Assembly (NCBI GenBank): GCA_023131835.1
Contig: JAGLZA010000077.1
Coordinates: 1 to 40,256, forward strand
DNA: 40,256 bases
Reading direction: 5' to 3'
Source: Caldifarciminota bacterium
GTDB lineage: Bacteria > Hydrothermota > UBA3072
The translations under genes and the position numbers were made by a program. Position 1 is the first letter of the stretch, and every line of letters starts with the position of its first letter. This document shows, in pieces, positions 23,109 to 32,447 of this stretch. The notes below the pieces were generated by a model. The model was not told the DNA's origin, made no database searches, and worked only from the letters and a program-made list of their open reading frames with translations.

Positions 23109-25029
23109 CCTTGGAACAACCAATTCAGCCGTTGCCATCGTAGAACAATCGGAACCTGAAATTATAACCAATCCCGAAGGTGAGAGAACAACGCCATCTG
23201 TGGTAGCATTCAAAGGTGATGAGAAGTTGGTGGGACTTCAGGCAAAAAGACAACTACTTATCAACCCACAGAATACCGTCTATTCGGTAAAACGTTTTAT
23301 GGGTAGAAGATACAAGGAGGTAGATAACGAAATAAAAGAGGTCCCCTTTACAATTATACAGGGCCCTCATAAAGATGCAAGAATAAAGGTTGGCGATAAA
23401 GTCTACTCTCCTCCGGAGGTCTCAGCAATGATACTCCAATATCTAAAAAAAGCAGCCGAGGATTATCTGGGAAGAGAGGTTAAGAAGGCTGTAATCACTG
23501 TACCTGCCTATTTCAATGATTCTCAACGTAAGGCTACAAAAGATGCAGGTGAAATTGCAGGATTAGAGGTTTTAAGAATTATCAACGAACCCACAGCAGC
23601 ATCTCTGGCGTATGGTCTTCAAGGAAAAAAGAATGAAAAGATAGCGGTCTTCGACCTTGGCGGTGGAACCTTTGATATATCTATTCTGGAAATAGGTGAA
23701 GGGGTATTTGAGGTGCTTTCAACAAATGGAGATACCCATCTTGGAGGGGATGATTTTGATCATATAATAATGACCTGGGTAATGGATGAATTCAAGAAGG
23801 AAACAGGCATTGATCTCTCGGAGGATAGAAGCGCGGTGCAGCGAGTGCGAGATGCTTGCGAAAAGGCAAAAAGAGAACTTTCCACAATGAAAGAAACAAC
23901 CATCAATCTTCCTTATATTGCAGCCGATGAATCCGGAGCAAAACATCTTGAAAAGAAACTCACAAGAGCTATGATGGAATCCCTGACTGCCAAACTCATA
24001 GACAGGGTTGAAAAACCGGTAAGACAGGCACTGGAGGATGCAAAACTAACCAAGAATGATATCAATGAGGTACTCCTTGTGGGTGGTATGACAAGGATGC
24101 CAAGGGTTCAGGAAAAGGTCAAGGAACTATTTGGAAAGGAACCCCATAAGGGCATAAATCCTGACGAAGTAGTGGCACTGGGAGCTGCTATCCAGGGTGC
24201 TGTCCTTTCTGGTGAAGTCAGGGATGTTCTTCTCCTTGATGTATCTCCTCTATCCCTTGGGATTGAGACCCTTGGCGAGCGGATGACAAATATAATCGAG
24301 AGAAATACAACAATACCAACTGAGAAGAGCAAGATATTTACAACTGCCGAGGATAATCAGCCTGCTGTTTCAATACATGTGCTCCAGGGTGAAAGACCAA
24401 TGGCACCCGATAATAGAACCCTTGGTAGATTTGAACTAACTGGAATTCCAGCTGCTCCGCGAGGTGTTCCACAGATTGAAGTAACCTTTGATATAGACGC
24501 AAATGGAATACTTCATGTATCTGCAAAAGATCTCGGAACAAACAAGGAACAGTCAATTAGAATAGAGTCATCAAGTGGTCTCTCTGAAAACGAAATAGAT
24601 AAAATGAAAAAGGAAGCCGAAGAACATGCAGAAGAGGATAAGAGAAGGGAAGAACTGGTCGACACAAAAAATCAGGCTGACACCCTTATATATTCCGTAG
24701 AAAAAACCATAAATGAACAAAAGGATAAGATATCGGAAGAAGATAAAGAAAACATAGAAAACGCAATAAAGAACTTAAGAGAAGTAATGAAGAGCGAAGA
24801 TACAATGGAGATCAGGCAAAAAATGGATACATTACAAAAGGCCTCCCATACAATAGCAGAAGAACTGTATAAGAAAGCCCAGGAGCAACAAGCAGAACAA
24901 CAGGGACCACCATCAGAGAAAAAAGCAGAAGAGAAACCTACCAAAGAAGAAGAAGAAGAAGAAGAAGTCGAAGCAGATTATGAAGTAATCGACGAAGAAG
25001 AAGATAAAGAGGAAGAGAACAAAGAATAA
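23083..25029 (+). CDS. dnaK: Molecular chaperone DnaK (Hsp70)
   Basis: DnaK folds proteins in an ATP cycle driven by DnaJ and GrpE, its operon partners. The ATPase domain begins [16 protein letters not shown]; further motifs are [36 protein letters not shown] and [15 protein letters not shown]. The substrate domain contains [13 protein letters not shown] and [18 protein letters not shown]. The C-terminus is a very acidic tail (about residues 620-648), encoded by repeated GAAGAA. At 648 residues it is full length. AAGGAGG lies upstream of the ATG. Confidence 0.97.
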   Translation: MKEPVIGIDLGTTNSAVAIVEQSEPEIITNPEGERTTPSVVAFKGDEKLVGLQAKRQLLINPQNTVYSVKRFMGRRYKEVDNEIKEVPFTIIQGPHKDARIKVGDKVYSPPEVSAMILQYLKKAAEDYLGREVKKAVITVPAYFNDSQRKATKDAGEIAGLEVLRIINEPTAASLAYGLQGKKNEKIAVFDLGGGTFDISILEIGEGVFEVLSTNGDTHLGGDDFDHIIMTWVMDEFKKETGIDLSEDRSAVQRVRDACEKAKRELSTMKETTINLPYIAADESGAKHLEKKLTRAMMESLTAKLIDRVEKPVRQALEDAKLTKNDINEVLLVGGMTRMPRVQEKVKELFGKEPHKGINPDEVVALGAAIQGAVLSGEVRDVLLLDVSPLSLGIETLGERMTNIIERNTTIPTEKSKIFTTAEDNQPAVSIHVLQGERPMAPDNRTLGRFELTGIPAAPRGVPQIEVTFDIDANGILHVSAKDLGTNKEQSIRIESSSGLSENEIDKMKKEAEEHAEEDKRREELVDTKNQADTLIYSVEKTINEQKDKISEEDKENIENAIKNLREVMKSEDTMEIRQKMDTLQKASHTIAEELYKKAQEQQAEQQGPPSEKKAEEKPTKEEEEEEEVEADYEVIDEEEDKEEENKE

Positions 25030-25032
25030 AAT

Positions 25033-26157
25033 ATGATGGCTACTGATCGGGATTACTACGATATCCTTGGGGTATCAAAGGATGCTACTGAAGAGGAAAT
25101 AAAGAAGGCCTATAAACGGTTAGCGAGGAAAAATCATCCTGATGTAAGCAAAGACAACAAAAAGGAAGCAGAAAAAAAATTCAAGGAAATATCCGAAGCC
25201 TATGAAGTTCTAATGGATTCCGAAAAGAGGGCAAGATATGACCGTTTTGGAAAAGAAGGTGTCCAATTTGAAGGAGGTAACTTTACCTGGAGTGACTTCA
25301 CCCACCAGGCAGATATTGAGGATATATTCAGAGATCTCTTCGGAGGCTTTGGAGAAAGTGATCTTTTTAGCCGTATATTCGGAACAGGAACAACAAGAAG
25401 GAGAAGGGGAACAAGACGGGTTGCGGTAGGTGAAAATGCCCGAATAAGGTTGAATCTCAGTTTAAAGGAAGCTGCAGAGGGTGTTGAAAAAAAGATAAAG
25501 GTTCGACTATTTGAAAAATGCGAACACTGTGGAAGCAAAGGGGGAAAGATAACCACCTGCCAGCAATGTAAGGGGACAGGAGAAATCAGGAATATTCAGC
25601 GAAGTATATTTGGTCAATTTGTCTCTATCTCTACCTGTCCAAGGTGTGGAGGAGAGGGAAAAGTAATAACAGAACCCTGCCGTTACTGCCACGGCGAAGG
25701 AAGAATAAAAAAAGAAAAACAGATATCCGTTCATATACCTGCCGGGGTAGAGACTGGCAATTATATGACCCTCCGTGGAACAGGGAATGTTGGAAAGAGA
25801 GGTGGAATCAAAGGGGATATTATTGTTGATATATCCGTCAAGGAAAATAAACGATTCACACGAGAGGGTAATAATATACGGCTCAGGGTTCCAATAAGTT
25901 ATAAAACTGCTACTATGGGTGGAAAGATAGAGGTTCCTACATTGGACGGAAAGGTAAGGCTTACCATCCCCCCCCACACCCAATCAGGAAAGGTCTTTAT
26001 CATCAAAGAAAAGGGCATAGGTAGTCTGCATGGCGGAAGAAGAGGCGATGAACTGGTTGAAGTCTATATCTGGGCACCGAGAAGGTTATCAAAAAAAGCT
26101 CAGAAACTACTGGAAGAACTGGATAAAGAACTGAAATCCCCACCCGAAATAAAATAG
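25033..26157 (+). CDS. dnaJ: Co-chaperone DnaJ (Hsp40)
   Basis: DnaJ delivers clients to DnaK and stimulates its ATPase. The J domain (residues 4-70) carries the HPD motif in KNHPDVSK. A Gly/Phe region follows. The zinc region has four CxxC motifs: [27 protein letters not shown] and CRYCHGEGR. The C-terminal domain ([18 protein letters not shown]) completes a type I DnaJ of 374 residues. Two in-frame ATGs are possible (25033 and 25036). The gene starts three bases after dnaK. Confidence 0.96.
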   Translation: MMATDRDYYDILGVSKDATEEEIKKAYKRLARKNHPDVSKDNKKEAEKKFKEISEAYEVLMDSEKRARYDRFGKEGVQFEGGNFTWSDFTHQADIEDIFRDLFGGFGESDLFSRIFGTGTTRRRRGTRRVAVGENARIRLNLSLKEAAEGVEKKIKVRLFEKCEHCGSKGGKITTCQQCKGTGEIRNIQRSIFGQFVSISTCPRCGGEGKVITEPCRYCHGEGRIKKEKQISVHIPAGVETGNYMTLRGTGNVGKRGGIKGDIIVDISVKENKRFTREGNNIRLRVPISYKTATMGGKIEVPTLDGKVRLTIPPHTQSGKVFIIKEKGIGSLHGGRRGDELVEVYIWAPRRLSKKAQKLLEELDKELKSPPEIK

Positions 26158-26369
26158 TAAAGGCGACTCGCCGAGTCGCCAAAATTACCCATTTTTAGCC
26201 ACGGTTTCTGCACTGTTTTGAGACAGATTTTTTAGCCACAGAGGCGCGAATTATTTAACGGAGTAGAGCAAACTTGTTTTGTGCGCCTTGTAGGGGTGAG
26301 TCGTCCAAAATGTAGTGACAAGGCATACCTTGTCCTCTACTGAAGGGAATATATTGTTAAGAAGTCACC
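26158..26369. repeat. Repeat spacer after dnaJ, with a reversed composite copy
   Basis: GGCGACTCGCCGAGTCGCC (26162-26180) is a perfect 19-base palindrome just after the dnaJ stop and might also act as a weak terminator. TTTTTAGCCACGGTTTCTGC (26194-26213) is the reverse complement of a word found near 30251, 36675 and 40207. 26261-26335 is the composite array in reverse, partly deleted, ending in GACAAGGCATACCTTGTC. Confidence 0.6.
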
Positions 26370-28502
26370 TTATTTAATAATAATAACCTTTCTTGTAATA
26401 TCCTTCACATCGGTTTTTACCTGAATAAAATATACTCCGCTTTTGCAGTCTTTTATACATAGAGTATGCCTTCCTGATGTTTCGTAGTGGTCGAATTCTT
26501 TAATCTTCCTTCCAGTGATATCATACAAGGAAATATTGACTTTGGTATTGTCTGGAATTATGTATGAAATCAGTATCTCTCTGAAGTTACTGGTAACAGA
26601 AGCATAGAATATATCTTTGGTTCTTCGTTCGTCAGTTATACCCGATTCATAAATCGTTGTTTTCTTTATATTACTATAGTTTCCCCATCCCCTATCATTA
26701 TGACCCCTCACCCGAAAATAGTGCTCACCTTGTTGTAACCCTGTTAAGGTGTAGGTTGTGCCGGTTATACTGGAATCAATCATTGATATAGTTTCAAAAA
26801 CCGGCACTGGATAGACATCATCTACATAGAAGTTTTCTTCAAGTGTATTATCGTCAGTAACCGTCCTGAAACGTATATAGATAGCCTTATTCGCCCATGG
26901 CGTAAGAGAATATTCTTTCTTGACCCAGTTCCCTGAGTAACCCGAATATCTTTCACTAAGTTGAATCCACTCGTTTAAATCCTGTGAGACCTCAACAACT
27001 GTGATATCATAATTATCCTCAAGATCATACCAGCACCAGAAAGAAAGCGTATCGCCAGCACGGACCAGATACGGATATTTTATCATTGCAACATTTGCTA
27101 TGTTATTAGTCGAATCAGAATATAGGCTATAGTTTCCACTATGAGCTCTCGCAGAACTCTGGGAAAAACCTGTAAGTATCCAGTTGTCTGTTCCAGATTC
27201 AATACTATCAAGAAAAAAAGAATAATTATCCAATTGGTCTAACTGCCATCTATCAGGATGTGTCCAGTCAGGGAAGATAGGCAACCAGTAAACGGTTAAT
27301 GAATCTTCTTCATCCAGAGAATCAGGGAGTGAAAGTGCTGGTGAGGGAACATCTGGAAGGAGAAATTCTCTTATGCTGTCAGCTCTGAGAGCAAGGTATA
27401 GAGCTCCTTTCCAATTTTCATGAGCGATAAAATCAAGATCTCCCGCTGGTTGATAAAAAGAAGTTCCAATCTCTATTGTATAAGAAAGGCAGGAAGTTCC
27501 TTTTACATAATGATGGTATCCATACACCCAGGTTCTTGTGGTCCCTGTATTGGGATAGAGGCTACCCGTAGCTTGATAGTATCCACTGCCAAGTCTATGA
27601 ATTTTTGAAGCCATGGCCTGTGCAATCTGCTCATATGCAATGCTATCAGGTGTCTTCATTGAATCAGTATAGGCCCACGGCCATATTATCTCCTCAGCGT
27701 AGCTGTGGTAAGTTATATTAGCATTTATATCATGCTCTTTATGAAATTCCATCATTGCATCAATTACATCTGCAAAACCTGCATAAGCACCACAAAAAAC
27801 ATTACTGCCTGGATAGTTAGTAATATGGCTACCAGATGGAACAGAACACCAGTCTCCGTGAGGGTCTTCATTGAGTGCCCCGTTGTAGTTACGGTTGGGA
27901 TCTGTCCCTATATACCCCAAATATGGTTCTCTATTCTTCCTCCACATATTCTGTCCAGGATAATCGTAAACATATCCATCTACATTTACAATGGGAATAA
28001 GCCATATCTCGTTGTTGTCAATGAGATCTGTAATTATCGGGTCAATTCCATAACCATTCAAGAGGGTATCGGCATAGAAAAGCACTGTCTCTATTGTGGC
28101 CCATTCCCTTGCGTGGTGAAGGCCATCAAAGAGCACCCCGGGCTCAGTTGAGTCTTCTATTTCAGGTTGATCAGATATCTTTAGTGCATATACCCATCTT
28201 CCTTCGTAACTCAACCCTATGGAATCCAGTTTACATATTAAAGGGTAGAAAGTCACATAATCTCTCAAAATATCTGTTACCTCATCGTAGCTGTGATATT
28301 GTCCGAGAAACTCCTCCTTCAACAATCCAATATCTTCTGTTACAACTTCGCTTCTGAGCCCACTTGAGAGTATACTGGAGTATTCATCTGGCGAAACGAC
28401 AAGATCAAAATACTCTTGATACCTCTTACCTGCAACATCAAGAGATTTTAGTTTGATCTGTCTGAGGTCATTGCAATCATCTGTATAAACTCTTACAAGC
28501 AT
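26370..28502 (-). CDS. Secreted M14 zinc carboxypeptidase with type IX-like sorting domain
   Basis: This 710-residue protein is a metallocarboxypeptidase that trims C-terminal residues from peptides outside the cell. The zinc ligands are His130 and Glu133 in GLHHAREW and His266 in NITYHSY; the catalytic Glu is 344 in SYTIEIG. RKNRE and DPNRNYN bind substrate. After the M14 domain come a MAM/jelly-roll-like domain (about 435-585), a fibronectin III-like segment (TYTLTGLQQGEHYFRVRGHN) and a C-terminal sorting domain (ISLYDITGRKIKEF, SGVYFIQV, KVIIIK). At this ATG there is no signal peptide. A hydrophobic stretch, VIIPFILLFNIGNS, is in frame just upstream and follows a GGAGG, which points to a non-AUG start at ATT 28559. 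Confidence 0.88.
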   Translation of the reverse strand: MLVRVYTDDCNDLRQIKLKSLDVAGKRYQEYFDLVVSPDEYSSILSSGLRSEVVTEDIGLLKEEFLGQYHSYDEVTDILRDYVTFYPLICKLDSIGLSYEGRWVYALKISDQPEIEDSTEPGVLFDGLHHAREWATIETVLFYADTLLNGYGIDPIITDLIDNNEIWLIPIVNVDGYVYDYPGQNMWRKNREPYLGYIGTDPNRNYNGALNEDPHGDWCSVPSGSHITNYPGSNVFCGAYAGFADVIDAMMEFHKEHDINANITYHSYAEEIIWPWAYTDSMKTPDSIAYEQIAQAMASKIHRLGSGYYQATGSLYPNTGTTRTWVYGYHHYVKGTSCLSYTIEIGTSFYQPAGDLDFIAHENWKGALYLALRADSIREFLLPDVPSPALSLPDSLDEEDSLTVYWLPIFPDWTHPDRWQLDQLDNYSFFLDSIESGTDNWILTGFSQSSARAHSGNYSLYSDSTNNIANVAMIKYPYLVRAGDTLSFWCWYDLEDNYDITVVEVSQDLNEWIQLSERYSGYSGNWVKKEYSLTPWANKAIYIRFRTVTDDNTLEENFYVDDVYPVPVFETISMIDSSITGTTYTLTGLQQGEHYFRVRGHNDRGWGNYSNIKKTTIYESGITDERRTKDIFYASVTSNFREILISYIIPDNTKVNISLYDITGRKIKEFDHYETSGRHTLCIKDCKSGVYFIQVKTDVKDITRKVIIIK

Positions 28503-28570
28503 TTTATCAGAATTTCCAATATTAAAAAGAAGAATGAAGGGTATTATTACATTATAAATAATAAACCTCC

Positions 28571-29196
28571 TTTTTTATTTCATGTTATAAGAAAAAACCC
28601 ATTCGTCAAGTAAAAATTGCCTTCCATCTGAGAAAACCAGGGCACAAGGCTTACACTTAAAAAAACTCATCATAAAGAACTCAGTTTTTAATCTTAGGGA
28701 GGTGATTCATCACGCCCTCTCCACTTTCATTCTTTGCCACTGATATAAATTTCTCGCAAAGGGCGCAAAGAGAGCAAAGCTCGCAAAGAGATATTTATGT
28801 AAAAAATTGTAGGGGCAGGTCTTGTCCCATGTAATAGGAAACTATGGGGACGCATTTTTATTACACAGGGCGAGCATCTGCCCTTTTGTAGGGGCGTATT
28901 GCATACGCCCTACATTCCTGTTATAATTATGGAGTAGAGGCAATTCATGAATTGCCTCTACAAGCCCGCCCCGTTAGATAATTTCTTTATCTAACGGGGT
29001 AAACGCTCTGTAGGGGGCTTGATTTATCGAACTCGAATCATCAAATCCGGAGAAAAAGGTTCGAATCCCTCCCCATCTCGACCACCCTTGCTTGATCTCA
29101 CAAGCTCAAAACATTGGTTTTTACGGAAAAATCTTAAAAAAATATATTGACAAAAGGTATCTCAGTTATAGATTGAAAAAAATTGGAGGTTTTCTT
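28571..29196. repeat. Repeat-rich spacer upstream of the lipoprotein gene
   Basis: CTCGCAAA/GCGCAAAG words lie at 28752-28790. Palindromes occupy 28888-28913 (arm GTAGGGGCGTAT) and 28934-28961 (arm GTAGAGGCAATTCA). A perfect 13-bp stem-loop sits at 28969-28999. Around 29058-29088 a T-loop-like GGTTCGAATCC lies in a tRNA-like context, but no cloverleaf can be built. TTGACA at 29147 may belong to a promoter for the next gene. No gene is supported. Confidence 0.55.
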
Positions 29197-29874
29197 ATGA
29201 AGAAGTATTTATTATCTGCACTGATGTTAATCCTTATCAACTGTTCTGTAGCCCCTGTCACAAGGTATTCTTCATCTTTAAAGAAAGAAGGAATTGGTCT
29301 TGGGGTAGATGCATCCTATGGAAGGAGACTTGAAACTAATATTAACTCCGATGGCTCCATCGACTCCCTGTATGATGAAGATATTTATTTTCCCATAGTA
29401 GGTGTCCATTTACGCTATACAGGAAGTAATTTCTCAATTAACGGCAGATTGTATGGATTCTACATCTGGGCATATGGGGTAAATTTAGGTATTGATTACT
29501 ATTTTAACCCACAAAACTCCTCTCCCTTTATTGGATTAGATCTCTCCTACTCCCAATCAACTGGAGAATCAACCATATTTGGAAATACTACCGAATATTC
29601 CTATAAAGGCTTTTCATCCATAGGAGTTCTCGGTTATAGTCTTACTCCCGGGGGAATTATTTCCATTTCACCAATGTTAAGAGGTGGTGCTTCAATTATC
29701 GATGTTCAGGGTAATAGTTATGTAATGCCTGAACTGGGACTGGGAATAAATGGATTTTTCAAGGTCTTCTTTTTAGAAATGTCACCTGAGGTTTTTCTCA
29801 ACTTCTCCCTTCTTCCATCGGGCGATTGGAAATCATGCCTTTATCCAGGACTCTACCTCGGAATTGCTTTTTAG
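29197..29874 (+). CDS. Lipoprotein, predicted outer-membrane beta-barrel
   Basis: This 225-residue protein starts at ATG 29197 with GGAGG seven bases upstream; a longer frame from 29092 has no RBS. The N-terminus MKKYLLSALMLILINCSVAP is a lipoprotein signal with lipobox LINC, so Cys is the likely lipidated residue. The rest alternates polar and aromatic residues with glycine-rich turns (FIGLDLSYSQSTGES, PELGLGINGFFKVFFLEMSP) and ends in GLYLGIAF, a barrel-like C-terminal phenylalanine. No specific family is recognised. It has no operon neighbours. Confidence 0.75.
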   Translation: MKKYLLSALMLILINCSVAPVTRYSSSLKKEGIGLGVDASYGRRLETNINSDGSIDSLYDEDIYFPIVGVHLRYTGSNFSINGRLYGFYIWAYGVNLGIDYYFNPQNSSPFIGLDLSYSQSTGESTIFGNTTEYSYKGFSSIGVLGYSLTPGGIISISPMLRGGASIIDVQGNSYVMPELGLGINGFFKVFFLEMSPEVFLNFSLLPSGDWKSCLYPGLYLGIAF

Positions 29875-30387
29875 AAGGGTTAATTCACTACAACCACATC
29901 CCGGTACGGTCGGTTCCTCCCTACCCCGATACAGTCATTCTTCCTTACGGGGCAGGCGGGGCAAGCAGAGTTCACAGAGATTTTTTTTGTAGGGGCGAAC
30001 CGCGTTCGTAGTTCGTAGTTTGGTTGTAACTCCCATTCCCCAAATCCCTAAATCCTAACTTAATTGACCATTTAACTATTCAACTAATTCCCTTTGCTTA
30101 AGATCTACCCAGAATTTGACACAGATAATCACTGATAAAAAAATCAGTGTCTTTTGGGGGAAGTAGTGGGAAATCTTTAAATCAGTTCAATCAGTGAAAA
30201 TCAGTGTCAAAAAAAGGGATGGGAGGAGGGGTAAAAAGGAATTTTAAATAAACCGTGCAGGAACCGTGGCTAAAAAAGGTTTTGGGCTCTGGGTGAGACT
30301 TTCGGCTGATGACTCTGGACTCACGACTCTACCTTAATCTGCCTCCATCTGCGGTTAAAAAAGAAGGTAGGGGTGGACATCATGGAG
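29875..30387. repeat. Repeat spacer with one half of a long inverted pair
   Basis: 29903-29975 is the inverted counterpart of about 40050-40128; they share, for example, CCCCGATACAGTCATTCTTC. Further words are CCCTAAATCCTAACTT near 30047 (reverse of the 2895-2930 words), AATCAGTGTC near 30145 and 30200, AAACCGTGCAGGAACCGTGG near 30249 and TCTGCGGTTAAAAAAG near 30348. No gene is supported. Confidence 0.6.
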
Positions 30388-30416
30388 TTGACATAAAGGT
30401 ATTAATTACGTATAAT
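30388..30416 (+). promoter_or_regulatory. Consensus promoter of a leaderless nucleotidyltransferase gene
   Basis: TTGACA (30388-30393) and TATAAT (30411-30416) are perfect, with a 17-base spacer. The ATG at 30423 is six bases after the -10, where transcription should start. No Shine-Dalgarno exists. Confidence 0.8.
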
Positions 30417-30422
30417 AATTCC

Positions 30423-30947
30423 ATGGATTTTCAAAAAACCTTAAGAATAGTGATAGAGATATTTGAGAAATTTAATGTAAAATATGGTATCACAGGTGGA
30501 TTCGGTATGGGACTTCTTGGTATAGTAAAAGCGACAATTGACATTGATTTCCTTATTGAAAGGGATGGGATGAAAGAGACTCATCCTGAACTTATTAAAA
30601 AAGGATACGAGCGAATCCATTTCACAAATAATGTTTCCCAATACACACATAAAAGAGAGCTTATTGATCTTGATTTCATCCATGCATTTAGAGAAATATC
30701 ACTTTCTATGCTTGAAAGAACAGTCGAATGTTCCCTGTTTGACGAAAAGTTGAGAATAAGTGTCCTGCAACCTGAGGATATAATAGGTTTAAAGATTCAG
30801 GCTATAGTAAATGATGATAGTAGATTTTATAAAGAAATTGCCGATATACAGGAAATAATGGAAATGAAAGAACATCTGGATAAAGAACGAATAAAATACT
30901 TCTTTTCCCTTTTTGGGATGGAGAAAACATTTAATGAGATTAATTAA
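30423..30947 (+). CDS. Nucleotidyltransferase-fold protein (AbiEii/MNT-like)
   Basis: This 174-residue protein has a polymerase-beta-type fold start, ITGGFGMGLLGIVKATIDID, matching the GG...(T)xDxD pattern of AbiEii and related NTases, and a later LQPEDIIGLKIQAIVNDDSR segment typical of this group. Such proteins often act as toxins or antitoxins that nucleotidylate tRNA or protein partners. I chose the ATG at 30423 because it coincides with the expected transcription start; the frame is open upstream to 30309, but that region is repeat sequence. The 3' end overlaps a 55-residue gene. Confidence 0.78.
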   Translation: MDFQKTLRIVIEIFEKFNVKYGITGGFGMGLLGIVKATIDIDFLIERDGMKETHPELIKKGYERIHFTNNVSQYTHKRELIDLDFIHAFREISLSMLERTVECSLFDEKLRISVLQPEDIIGLKIQAIVNDDSRFYKEIADIQEIMEMKEHLDKERIKYFFSLFGMEKTFNEIN

Positions 30948-31101
30948 AGTGAAAAAAAATAAAAATCCCTGGTTCTTAAAGAGAACCAATCAGAAAGACA
31001 TTTCACCAGATGAGTATCTCCGTTTTCTATCAGAAATAATGAAAATTCTTTCCCCGGAAAGAAAGAAGAAGAAAATAACAATAAGAATTGCAAAGATATA
31101 G
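30934..31101 (+). CDS. Small basic protein coupled to the nucleotidyltransferase
   Basis: A 55-residue frame starts at ATG 30934 inside the end of the NTase gene (14-base overlap). Its sequence includes KNKNPWFLKRTNQKD and SPDEYLRFLSEIMKILSPER, then a lysine-rich tail (KKKKITIRIAKI). No family is recognised. The overlap suggests a partner translated by coupling, in the size range of small toxin-antitoxin components. It could also be a fortuitous frame; length and composition do not settle this. Confidence 0.5.
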   Translation: MRLIKVKKNKNPWFLKRTNQKDISPDEYLRFLSEIMKILSPERKKKKITIRIAKI

Positions 31102-31447
31102 AACAACTAAAAAAGGCATCACACTACCCCCATTTTATTAACCACAGATAAACGCAGAACTCAACCACCCTCCCTTAATTCTTTGTAACGAAGAAAAACA
31201 AGAAGAAAGGGACAGAAAGAAGGGGACGGGGGAATAGCTCTTTGACAATGGACAATACATTCTCTTCAGGAGAGAAAAGGACAAGGCATGCCTTGTCCCC
31301 ACACTTTTGGGCTTGCCCCGTGAAATGTTTACTATTTAGTGGGGCGACTCACCGAGTCGCCCCTACAAATGGGCAGGTGCAAGACCTGCCCCTACTGTAT
31401 TATACATTAATCCCAAGGGCACGATACCTCGTGTTCCCTCTATCCTC
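31102..31447. repeat. Repeat spacer with composite copy 3
   Basis: 31280-31396 holds GACAAGGCATGCCTTGTC, then an inserted GCCCCGTGAAATGTTTACTA-type hairpin, then GGGGCGACTCACCGAGTCGC and a GGGCAGGTGCAAGACCTGCC hairpin. The module order matches 3753-3850. ACCACAGATAAACGCAGAAC near 31141 is a word-repeat unit. No gene is supported. Confidence 0.6.
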
Positions 31448-31476
31448 TTGACATAAGCCGATAATATTGCTATCCT
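31448..31476 (+). promoter_or_regulatory. Promoter of the ABC_sub_bind gene (leaderless)
   Basis: TTGACA (31448-31453), a 17-base spacer and TATCCT (31471-31476) precede the ATG at 31483 by six bases, with no Shine-Dalgarno. TATCCTCTTGACATA here is identical to the sequence at the MCP promoter, and both have TATCCTTA at the -10. Confidence 0.6.
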
Positions 31477-31482
31477 TATAGT

Positions 31483-32385
31483 ATGAATAGAGTAATATTT
31501 ATCTATTTTATTCCATTTTTGCTATTCTCCCAGGTGTTAGAATGGGAGGATAGAGATATTGCAATAATTCAATGGAAGAAGACTGCTTCTCGGAACGAAA
31601 TAGGAAAAAACATAGCAATGGGACTCTTGATAAAAATAGATGAATATAACCTCAAAGGCAAGGCAGATAAGATCGAAGGCACCTTTCGTAAGGTAGCCAG
31701 GAAAAAATATCGTCTGGTTGTAGTTATAGGAAATGTCCTTACTTCAGCCACAAAGAGATATCTTTCTGAAACCCCTGTTGTTTTTTCAGGAACACAGGCT
31801 AACCTTGATGAAATCCACAAGAAATTTCCAACTATTACAGGAGTATACTCTTTCGCCTCTCCGGAAATCCAATTCAATACTATTAATTTATTGGTTAATG
31901 ATATTAAAAAGATAGGAGTAATATTCAATCCCAAATACTCTACCGACCAGGTAAAGATGTTTGAATCTGTAATCTCTGATACATCTATAAAAATAATGAA
32001 AAATGGAATTTCCAACCCAAAAGAGGTGGAAACAGCGTTACATTTTATGGAAGATGTTGATCTCTTATGGTTACCAGAAGACCCCATTTTTCGCGATAAC
32101 AAAGCAATGGAGTCTATTCTTAACTATTCTTTTAAGAAAAGAACACCTGTATTTGCTTCAAGCGAGGAATTCGTTAAAAAAGGAGCACTTGCTGCTCTAA
32201 CACCCCGGAATATTTCTCTTGAAATCCTATCCATTCTAACTTCTATTACAAAAGGCAAAGACATCTCCTCTATAGAACCACGTTTTTCACCCACAGAACT
32301 TTCAGTCAATCAAACAACAGCAATAAGGTTAGGAATATCTATCCCTGAGGAATTAATATTTACTGCAAAGAAAATCTATAAATAA
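31483..32385 (+). CDS. Periplasmic substrate-binding protein, ABC_sub_bind (DUF534) family
   Basis: This 300-residue protein has a signal peptide (MNRVIFIYFIPFLLFSQVL) and the two-lobed ABC_sub_bind pattern: VVVIGNVLTSATKRYLSETP, VVFSGTQANLDE, a VYSFASPEIQF segment in place of the usual hinge, IGVIFNPKYS and ALTPRNISLEILSILTSITK near the C-terminus. Members bind small ligands for ABC importers or feed sensors. No permease or ATPase gene is adjacent; the nearest neighbours are a convergent YfiR-like gene and other envelope sensors. A signalling role is therefore possible. Confidence 0.8.
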   Translation: MNRVIFIYFIPFLLFSQVLEWEDRDIAIIQWKKTASRNEIGKNIAMGLLIKIDEYNLKGKADKIEGTFRKVARKKYRLVVVIGNVLTSATKRYLSETPVVFSGTQANLDEIHKKFPTITGVYSFASPEIQFNTINLLVNDIKKIGVIFNPKYSTDQVKMFESVISDTSIKIMKNGISNPKEVETALHFMEDVDLLWLPEDPIFRDNKAMESILNYSFKKRTPVFASSEEFVKKGALAALTPRNISLEILSILTSITKGKDISSIEPRFSPTELSVNQTTAIRLGISIPEELIFTAKKIYK

Positions 32386-32447
32386 GTATACTCTTTAAAT
32401 ACGGAGAATTTCCGAAAAAAGTAAAAATGAGGGGAGGGGGGCTTTAC

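Noticed and set aside
29020-29090. tRNA-like 3' end (GGTTCGAATCC, ending CGACCA)
   Set aside because: No matching acceptor 5' strand upstream, T-stem pairing fails and no anticodon arm is visible. It may be a degraded tRNA fragment or attachment-site relic, but it is not a tRNA gene.
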